Assembly: GCA_051878835.1 (NCBI GenBank)
Contig: JBJEKW010000006.1
Coordinates: 1-21,154, forward strand
Reading direction: 5' to 3'
Source of the DNA: Olsenella_K sp051878835
GTDB taxonomy: Bacteria; Actinomycetota; Coriobacteriia; Coriobacteriales; Atopobiaceae
DNA length: 21,154 nucleotides
Positions 16,486 through 21,154 of this stretch are shown here, piece by piece. Positions within the stretch are counted from its first letter, which is position 1. Each line of letters starts with the position of its first letter. A program made the position numbers and the translations under genes. Below the pieces are notes generated by a model. The model was given only the letters and a program-made list of their open reading frames with translations. It was not told the origin of the DNA and searched no databases.

Positions 16486-17553
16486 TTACACCGCCTTCGC
16501 CAGCTTCTCCGCACGGTCGGCGGCTGCCAGGGCCTCGATGACCTCGCCCAGGCCATCGCCCAGAAGCACGCTGTTGTACGTGCTGTTGAAGCCGATGCGG
16601 TGGTCGGTCACGCGGTCCTGCGGCTGGTTGTACGTGCGGATCTTCTCGGAGCGGTTGCCATGGCCAATCTGGCTCATGCGCTCGGCTCCCTGCTCGGCCT
16701 GCTGCTTTTCCAGCTCGACCTGGTACAGGCGGGCACGCAGCATCTCCATGCAGACCGCGCGGTTCTGGATCTGCGAGCGCTGGTCCTGCGACTGCACCAC
16801 GGTGTTCGTGGGCAGGTGCGTAATGCGCACGGCGGAGTACGTCGTGTTGACGCCCTGGCCGCCGGGGCCCGAGGCGCAGTAGGTGTCGATGCGCAGGTCC
16901 TCGGGGTTAATCTGGATGTCGATGTCCTCGGCCTCGGGCAGCACGGCCACGGTGGCCGTCGAGGTCTGGATGCGGCCCTGGCTCTCGGTCTTCGGCACGC
17001 GCTGCACGCGGTGCACGCCGCTCTCGTACTTCATGACCGAGTAGACCTTGTCGCCCGTGACCTTGAACTCGATGGTCTTGAAGCCGCCAGCCTCGGAGGG
17101 CGAGCTGGACAGGACCTCGATCTTCCACTTGCGGCTGGCCGCGAAGCGCTCGTACATGGCGAACAGGTCGCCGGCAAAGATGCCGGCCTCGTCGCCACCC
17201 ACGCCGGCGCGGATCTCGACGATGGTGTTCTTCTCGTCGTTGGGATCGCCGGGGATCAGCATGATCTTTATCTGGTCCTCGAGGCCGGGCAGCTTGGCCT
17301 CGGACTCCTGGATGTCGGCCTGCAGCATGTCCTTCTCGTCAGGGTCGGAGGTCTCGCGCTGCATCTCCTTTGCGGTCTCGATGTCCTCCTTCGCCTGGAG
17401 GTACTCGCGCGCCTTCTGGACCAGCGGGCCCTGGTTGGCGTGCTCCTTTGCGACGCGCGCGTACTCCTTCGGATCCGACACGACGGAGGGATCCATCATC
17501 TTTTTCTCGAGCTCCTCGTAGGCGGCGATGAGCTTCTTTAGCTTGTCGTCCAT
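16486..17553 (-). CDS. prfA: Peptide chain release factor 1
   Basis: 355 residues, full-length RF1, which ends translation at UAA and UAG. The codon-recognition tripeptide region is RVPKTESQGR (PxT at 187-189), and the catalytic loop SGPGGQGVNTT contains GGQ at 231-233, the glutamine modified by PrmC encoded next door. RVTDHRIGFNSTYNSVLLG is the usual C-terminal part. Length and motif order match the family. The ATG at 17553 has GGGAG 7 nt upstream. Confidence 0.97.
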   Translation of the reverse strand: MDDKLKKLIAAYEELEKKMMDPSVVSDPKEYARVAKEHANQGPLVQKAREYLQAKEDIETAKEMQRETSDPDEKDMLQADIQESEAKLPGLEDQIKIMLIPGDPNDEKNTIVEIRAGVGGDEAGIFAGDLFAMYERFAASRKWKIEVLSSSPSEAGGFKTIEFKVTGDKVYSVMKYESGVHRVQRVPKTESQGRIQTSTATVAVLPEAEDIDIQINPEDLRIDTYCASGPGGQGVNTTYSAVRITHLPTNTVVQSQDQRSQIQNRAVCMEMLRARLYQVELEKQQAEQGAERMSQIGHGNRSEKIRTYNQPQDRVTDHRIGFNSTYNSVLLGDGLGEVIEALAAADRAEKLAKAV

Positions 17554-17568
17554 GGTCGGACTCCCATC

Positions 17569-17602
17569 AAAAAGCCGTCGCGCGTGGGGCGCGGGCCACG
17601 CG
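17569..17602 (-). terminator. Possible weak terminator or attenuator before prfA
   Basis: CGCGTGG (17581-17587) and CCACGCG (17596-17602) form a 7-bp stem with an 8-nt loop. A run of five T on the minus strand (complement of 17569-17573) follows after a 7-nt gap. The gap is longer than ideal, so termination would be partial. The T-run ends 15 bases before the prfA start. It could end the FAD-protein transcript or control entry into prfA. Confidence 0.35.
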
Positions 17603-17711
17603 GGTCCGCAGCAACGCCCAGGGGCGCGACATACGTGTTCAGCGTTAGAAGTCTACCACCCTATGGGGTTTTATATTCGCGCAGGTACGGCATGCACGTC
17701 TTGCACACCTC

Positions 17712-19115
17712 CTAGCGCCGTGCCAGGTCCTCCCCCATCAGCAGGCCCATGACCGAGCTCATCATGAGGCCGCGGGTCCAGCCCGACGAGTCGCCCAGGC
17801 AGTGCAGGCACTCGACGTTGGTGTCGAAGTGCTGGTCCATGGACACGCGGTTGCTGTAGAACTTCAGCTCGGGCGCGTACAGCAGCGTCTCGTTGGCGGC
17901 AAAGCCGGGAATCACCTGGTCCAGGGCGCGCATGAACGCCACGATGTTCGTCATGGCCCTGTACGGCATGGCGCTGGTGATGTCGCCCGGCTGCGCGTCG
18001 GGCAGCGTGGGCACCACGTTCGAGCGCGACAGCTCGCGCGGCCACGTGCGCTTGCCGTCCAGCACGTCGCCGAAGCGCTGCACTAGGATGCGGCCCGCAC
18101 CCAGCATGTTCATGAGCTCGCCCACGCGCTGCGCGTAGGTCAGCGGCTTGTCGAACGGCTCGCGGAAGTTCTGGCTGCACAGCACCGCCAGGTTGGTGTT
18201 CGCGCTCTTGCGGTCCTTGTAGCTGTGGCCGTTCACCACGGCCAGGCCGCGGTCGTAGTTCTCCTGGCTGACGAAGCCGCCGGGGTTCTGGCAGAACGTG
18301 CGCACCTTGTCGCGGAAGGGGTTGGGGTAGCCCACCAGCTTGCTCTCGTAGAGGACGTTGTTCACGTCCTCCATGACCTCGTTGCGCACCTCCACGCGCA
18401 CGCCCATGTCGACCGGGCCGGGCTCGTGGGCGATGCCGTGCTCGTCGCACATGTGCTCGAACCAGTCGGCTCCGCGACGGCCCGTGGCCACGATGGTCTG
18501 GCCGGCGCGCACCTCCCTGCGCCCGTCGGGTCCCTCCAGCACGGCACCCGTGCACCTGCCGTCCTGCACCAGCACCTCGACGCACTCGGTCTGGAACACC
18601 AGCTCGACCCCAGCGTCCAGCAGGTGCTGCTGGATGCGCGCGTAGATCTGCTGGGCGCGCTCGGTCCCCAGGTGGCGGATGGGGCAGTCCACCAGCTTCA
18701 GGCCCGCGCGGATGGCACGACGACGAATCTCGGCCACCTCGTCGGGATGGCCCAGGCCCTCCACGTGGTCGTCAGCGCCGAAGTCCAGGTACATGCGGTC
18801 CACGCGCTCGATGGTGCTCTGCACCAGCTGGGCGCCCACCAGCTGCGGCAGGTCGCCGCCCACCTCGTGGGACAGCGACAGCTTGCCGTCCGAGAAGGCG
18901 CCGGCGCCCGAGAAGCCCGTGGTGATCCTGCACGGGTTGCAGTGGACGCAGTGGCCGGTCTGCGCCTTCGGACAGCTGCGGCGCTCGATGGGCAGGCCGC
19001 GGTCCACAATCGTGATGTGTCTGCCGTCGTTCGCGCCCAGAAGTCCCAGCGCGGTAAAGATTCCGGCAGGGCCGGCCCCGATGATCGAGATGTCTGTCGA
19101 GTTGTTGCTGCTCAT
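17712..19115 (-). CDS. FAD-dependent oxidoreductase-like protein (COG2509 type)
   Basis: 467 residues. The N-terminal Rossmann fold for FAD is clear: DISIIGAGPAGIFTALGLL (8-26) with an acidic residue, Asp38, at the end of the second strand. A cysteine cluster follows, Cys48, Cys56, Cys59 and Cys62, then GFSGAGAFSDGKLSLS (67-82). The C-terminus ends with GDSSGWTRGLMMSSVMGLLMGEDLA, the usual FAD-contact helix of such flavoproteins. Proteins with this architecture are annotated as uncharacterised FAD-dependent dehydrogenases, and I cannot name a substrate. The cysteine spacing could hold a metal or Fe-S cluster (inference). The ATG at 19115 has only AGGTGAC upstream. It may be co-transcribed with prfA, 158 bases downstream. 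Confidence 0.8.
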   Translation of the reverse strand: MSSNNSTDISIIGAGPAGIFTALGLLGANDGRHITIVDRGLPIERRSCPKAQTGHCVHCNPCRITTGFSGAGAFSDGKLSLSHEVGGDLPQLVGAQLVQSTIERVDRMYLDFGADDHVEGLGHPDEVAEIRRRAIRAGLKLVDCPIRHLGTERAQQIYARIQQHLLDAGVELVFQTECVEVLVQDGRCTGAVLEGPDGRREVRAGQTIVATGRRGADWFEHMCDEHGIAHEPGPVDMGVRVEVRNEVMEDVNNVLYESKLVGYPNPFRDKVRTFCQNPGGFVSQENYDRGLAVVNGHSYKDRKSANTNLAVLCSQNFREPFDKPLTYAQRVGELMNMLGAGRILVQRFGDVLDGKRTWPRELSRSNVVPTLPDAQPGDITSAMPYRAMTNIVAFMRALDQVIPGFAANETLLYAPELKFYSNRVSMDQHFDTNVECLHCLGDSSGWTRGLMMSSVMGLLMGEDLARR

Positions 19116-19167
19116 GGCATGTCACCTGGCAATATATGAAGGCGTCGCGGCGTGGCGCCGCACCGAG

Positions 19168-19204
19168 GCGCACCGGAGCGTCGCGACGAGACGCGCCGGT
19201 GCGC
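19168..19204. repeat. Strong 15-bp inverted repeat upstream of the FAD-protein gene
   Basis: Arms 19168-19182 and 19190-19204 pair at 14 of 15 positions (one mismatch, 19177 against 19195) around a 7-nt loop. It is very GC-rich and lies 53-89 bases upstream of the flavoprotein start codon. No U-tract follows on either strand. It may be a leader stem-loop of that gene or a protein-binding dyad. A TATATT hexamer (minus strand, complement of 19131-19136) between it and the start codon resembles a -10 element. Confidence 0.6.
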
Positions 19205-19366
19205 ACCCCCAGCACCCCTGCGGAGCGGCGCATTTTCCTAATGAACGGCACGTCCCTACGATGTTTCCGAAAGCTCTTTGTACCACAACGAGGGCACGTG
19301 CAGCCCGTCCGGACGGCGACCCGCCGGCGGGCATCGAGGAAGGGCTGGCGGGGCTAGGCGACGGAC

Positions 19367-19466
19367 CCCGGCCAGCTCGCCCCGGCCAGTCACCCCGGCT
19401 AGCCAGCTAGCCTGACCAGCTCGTCCCGGCCAGCTCGCCTCGGCCAGCTCGCCTCGGCCAGTGATT
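19367..19466. repeat. 14-bp tandem repeats
   Basis: The unit is close to CCCGGCCAGCTCGC. Clear copies are at 19367-19380, 19381-19394, 19425-19438, 19439-19452 and 19453-19466, the last partly diverged. Between copies two and three lies GGCTAG-CCAG-CTAGCC (19397-19412), a 6-bp hairpin that looks like a diverged copy. The tract ends exactly where the 52-bp array starts. Confidence 0.75.
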
Positions 19467-19524
19467 TCTGCAGGGGTGCCAGGTTCGAGTACCCACAGGT
19501 CGGACCCCTGCAGAAGCCCGTTTT

Positions 19525-19556
19525 GCCCTTCTCGCAAAAGGCCTGGTAGAAGAGGT
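19525..19556. repeat. Second repeat, copy 1 (in first array spacer)
   Basis: Begins GCCCTTCTCGCAAAAGGC and continues with CTGGTAGAAG. It shares 25 of its first 26 bases with the copy at 19859-19888. It starts 36 bases after the core of the preceding 52-bp unit. Confidence 0.75.
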
Positions 19557-19858
19557 GACCCGTTTCCCAGGCATCCCAATCCGACCTCAGATTCTGCAAG
19601 GGCGGCAGGTTCGGGTACCCACAAGTCGGACCCCTGTCGGAAATCCTGCCGGGGTGGCAGGTTCGGGTACCCACAGGTGGGGAGTATGCACCGGATAGCG
19701 CACGCTCGACGCGTCCGAGCACCCACACCCGGCTAGCTTGCGCCAGCGGGTGCAGAGTCGACGGTTCCGGGTACCCACAGCCGAGTGGTCTGCACCAGCC
19801 GGTGCAAAGCCGACGGTTTCGGGTACCCACTCCTGGCCAGTCTGCACCGGGCTAAACC

Positions 19859-19888
19859 GCCCTTCTCACAAAAGGCCTGGTAGGAGGT
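19859..19888. repeat. Second repeat, copy 2 (in second array spacer)
   Basis: Begins GCCCTTCTCACAAAAGGC and continues with CTGGTAGGAG. It starts 36 bases after the core of the preceding 52-bp unit, the same offset as copy 1, so the spacers are related insertions or parts of a longer composite unit. Confidence 0.75.
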
Positions 19889-20172
19889 CCGTCACTTGGA
19901 GGCTCGATGGCCGGAAGGTGCAGAGTCCCCAGGTATGGGTACCCAGAGGTGGTTTGTCTGCACCGCCTGGTGCAGAGTCGACGGTCTGGGCACCCACACC
20001 TGGGTGGTCTGCACTCGCCTGGTGCAAAGAGGGCGGGTATGGGCGTCTTGGTTATCGCAAGGGACCGAAATCGGTGCAAAGTGGCTAGCTGTGGGTGCCT
20101 GGCTCGCGCGGACGGGACCGACCAGCGCCAGCCGAGGTGCCAAGCGGGACCCCGACACGGCGCCAGTCGGCA

Positions 20173-20234
20173 TGTCAGGGGCACAGCTTGCCTCGAGTTC
20201 GGCAAGAAAAAACGAGGCAAACTGTGCCCCTGAC
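20173..20234. repeat. 62-bp near-perfect palindrome
   Basis: Outer arms TGTCAGGGGCACAG (20173-20186) and CTGTGCCCCTGACA (20221+1 to 20234) are perfect over 14 bp. One mismatch follows, then inner arms TTGCCTCG (20188-20195) and CGAGGCAA (20213-20220). The total stem is 23 positions around a 17-nt loop. A competing hairpin, CTTGCC (20187-20192) with GGCAAG (20201-20206), can form next to the six-A run 20207-20212. It lies about 160 bases upstream of the trigger-factor-like gene. Possible roles are a bidirectional terminator, a switching leader RNA or a small non-autonomous mobile palindrome. Confidence 0.8.
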
Positions 20235-20391
20235 AGAGGAGCCGCGCCAACGCGCAGACGCGTGCGTCAGCACGGCCACGCGCATGCGCGGGCATATCCT
20301 CCCAGGTATAGGGGTACACTCGTACGCAGAAACAGCACGTCCGTCGCATCCTGACGCCAGTCGCAGCGACCGCATCACCCGGAGGCCCGTC

Positions 20392-21154
20392 ATGCAGCAC
20401 TCAAAGCCCCTGCCCCTCATGCTGGAGGGCAAGCCCCACTACACGCTGAGCTCCTACGACCCGGTCGACATAGACGTGTACGTGCCTTACATCACCGACT
20501 CTGAGGTGCAGCGCGCCCTCGAGCTCATGGTGCGTCAGGAGGGTGGCACCATGTCCAGCCTGGACGACCCCGCGTGGGTCCAGGCGCACTTCGGTCCCAA
20601 GCAGAGCCGCCTCTCGCTTCTGGAGCGTGCCCGCCAGGCGCTGCAGAGCTCCGCCGACGAAAGCGTGCGCATGCAGGCCCTGCAGCAGGCCGAGCAGAAA
20701 CTGGCTGAGCGCCTGCAGCAGAGCGTCCCCCACGAGTACGTCGACGCCCAAAGCCAGGAACTTCTGGACGAGATCACCGCCGAGTTCCGCAGGGAGAACA
20801 TGGAGCTGCAGCAGGTGCTAGACTCCATGGGCGCCACGAAAGACGACCTGACCGGATTCTTCAACGAGAAGGCCCAGGAGATGGCTGAGTGCGACGCCGC
20901 ACTGATGGCATTTGCCGCAGCCCGCCACATCCGCATGGAGCCCGACCAGATGGCCAGCTACCTGGGTTTGGATGACGCCGAATGGGAGCAGGCGCAAAGG
21001 CAGATGCGCGCCGAGGGCACCCTGTCCACCCTCATGGAGCAGGCCTCCCTGGACAAGGCCCGCAGCGTGGTGCTGCACGAGGCTCACGTGACGTACCATC
21101 ACCAGACGCGCGAAGAGGCCCAGGCACTCGAGGCGTCCGGCCGACAGGAACCCC
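20392..21154 (+). CDS. Trigger-factor-like chaperone domain protein (3' end outside the window)
   Basis: 254 residues are visible and the frame is open at the right edge. The ATG at 20392 has GGAGG 7 nt upstream and no stop interrupts the frame. Residues about 15-50 (DPVDIDVYVPYITDSEVQRAL) resemble the strand-helix that precedes the PPIase domain in trigger factor. From about 56 (SSLDDPAWV) to 235 the sequence follows the helical C-terminal chaperone domain, for example VPHEYVDAQSQELLDEI, ELQQVLDSMGATKDDL, and ARSVVLHEAHVTY. The N-terminal ribosome-binding domain (with its FRKG-type motif) is absent, and the PPIase domain seems to be missing from between the two parts. There is no signal peptide, so it is presumably cytosolic. 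It is the only rightward gene and has its own upstream region rich in repeats. Confidence 0.72.
   Translation, partial: MQHSKPLPLMLEGKPHYTLSSYDPVDIDVYVPYITDSEVQRALELMVRQEGGTMSSLDDPAWVQAHFGPKQSRLSLLERARQALQSSADESVRMQALQQAEQKLAERLQQSVPHEYVDAQSQELLDEITAEFRRENMELQQVLDSMGATKDDLTGFFNEKAQEMAECDAALMAFAAARHIRMEPDQMASYLGLDDAEWEQAQRQMRAEGTLSTLMEQASLDKARSVVLHEAHVTYHHQTREEAQALEASGRQEP

Larger units (their letters stand above)
19467..20124. repeat. Array of ten 52-bp degenerate repeat units
   Basis: Units start at 19467, 19593, 19645, 19697, 19749, 19801, 19917, 19969, 20021 and 20073. The spacing is exactly 52 bp except for two spacers, 19519-19592 (74 bp) and 19853-19916 (64 bp). The best conserved core is GGGTACCCACA, with GTACCCAC or a near copy at offset +22 in the first eight units; the last two are eroded. 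Most central units are bounded by inverted arms, for example GGTGCAGA (19749-19756) and TCTGCACC (19789-19796), while the first has 12-bp arms (19466-19477 and 19504-19515). The period is not divisible by three, so this is not a protein repeat. Confidence 0.88.
19116..20391. other. 1.28-kb repeat-rich region without credible genes
   Basis: Reading frames exist on both strands but consist of translated repeats, switch frame from unit to unit, lack ribosome binding sites and match no family I know. From left to right the region holds a strong hairpin (19168-19204), two perfect 12-bp palindromes (19305-19316 and 19320-19331), a 14-bp tandem repeat (19367-19466), the 52-bp array (19467-20124) with two copies of a second repeat, a 62-bp palindrome (20173-20234), and a perfect 12-bp palindrome CGCGCATGCGCG (20279-20290). 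A possible plus-strand -10 hexamer TACACT is at 20315-20320, 72 bases before the trigger-factor-like gene, without a good -35. Confidence 0.75.

Noticed and set aside
16320..16556. Longer N-terminus for PrmC
   Set aside because: The extra codons overlap prfA and the spacer; the ATG at 16319 has a perfect ribosome binding site.
16880..16970. Unusual RF1 residues (PKT, and Tyr after NTT in the GGQ loop)
   Set aside because: These positions vary among normal RF1 proteins (for example Glu and Met in Bacillus); the PxT and GGQ motifs are intact.
19481..19496. tRNA-like T-arm (GGTTCGAGT) in the repeat units
   Set aside because: The flanking bases do not form the T-stem, and no acceptor, D or anticodon arms are found.
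19489..19997. DnaA-box cluster (GTACCCACA resembles TTATCCACA at 7 of 9 positions)
   Set aside because: No copy matches a DnaA box well, no AT-rich unwinding region is nearby, and dnaA/dnaN are not in the window.
19467..20124. CRISPR array
   Set aside because: Units are degenerate along their whole length, there are no identical repeats with unique spacers, and no cas genes are present.
19256..20354. Several 80-180 codon reading frames on both strands of the repeat region
   Set aside because: They are translations of the 52-bp repeat, which shifts frame each unit; no ribosome binding sites or known domains.

Overview
The window looks like a chromosomal segment of a high-GC Gram-positive bacterium. 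It is most likely an actinomycete of the class Coriobacteriia (Olsenella/Atopobium/Collinsella type). That placement rests on the GC-rich codon use, the protein sequences and the gene order, not on any search. Almost every gene reads leftward (minus strand). The only convincing rightward gene is the partial one at the right edge.

Layout from left to right. (1) 1-2584: a UDP-glucose module, with galU (UTP-glucose-1-phosphate uridylyltransferase) followed 3 nt later by a phosphohexomutase. A candidate terminator lies beyond it. (2) 2919-4246: a two-gene unit, a short DtxR-type metal-dependent repressor followed by a divergent homocysteine S-methyltransferase-like protein that has lost most of its zinc-site cysteines. 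(3) 4291-12893: the complete F1Fo ATP synthase operon in the order atpI-B-E-F-H-A-G-D-C, then murA (first step of peptidoglycan precursor synthesis), closed by a clear intrinsic terminator at about 4291-4329. Many junctions overlap (ATGA, TAATG), which suggests translational coupling. (4) 12983-17553: prfA (RF1), prmC (RF1/RF2 glutamine methyltransferase), a TsaC/Sua5-type t6A enzyme, rpiB and upp, ending in a strong intrinsic terminator immediately upstream of the candidate atp promoter. (5) 17712-19115: a COG2509-like FAD-dependent protein with a four-cysteine cluster. (6) 19116-20391: about 1.3 kb with no credible gene but dense repeats. (7) 20392 to the window end: a protein resembling the C-terminal (chaperone) part of trigger factor, without a ribosome-binding domain or a recognisable PPIase domain.

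The series prfA-prmC-tsaC-rpiB-upp-atp-murA is the same skeleton found in Bacillus subtilis and other Firmicutes, so this part is conserved housekeeping synteny. It joins translation termination, tRNA modification, pentose phosphate and pyrimidine salvage, energy conversion and cell-wall synthesis.

The most unusual feature is the gene-free region at 19.1-20.4 kb. It contains ten degenerate units on an exact 52-bp register (19467-20124), interrupted twice by spacers that each carry a second repeat at the same 36-bp offset. A 14-bp tandem repeat precedes the array, and a 62-bp near-perfect palindrome follows it just upstream of the trigger-factor-like gene. Other points worth attention are a roughly 125-residue disordered insertion between the two domains of PrmC, the degenerate methyltransferase beside the DtxR regulator, and a signal-peptide-like N-terminus on ATP synthase subunit b.
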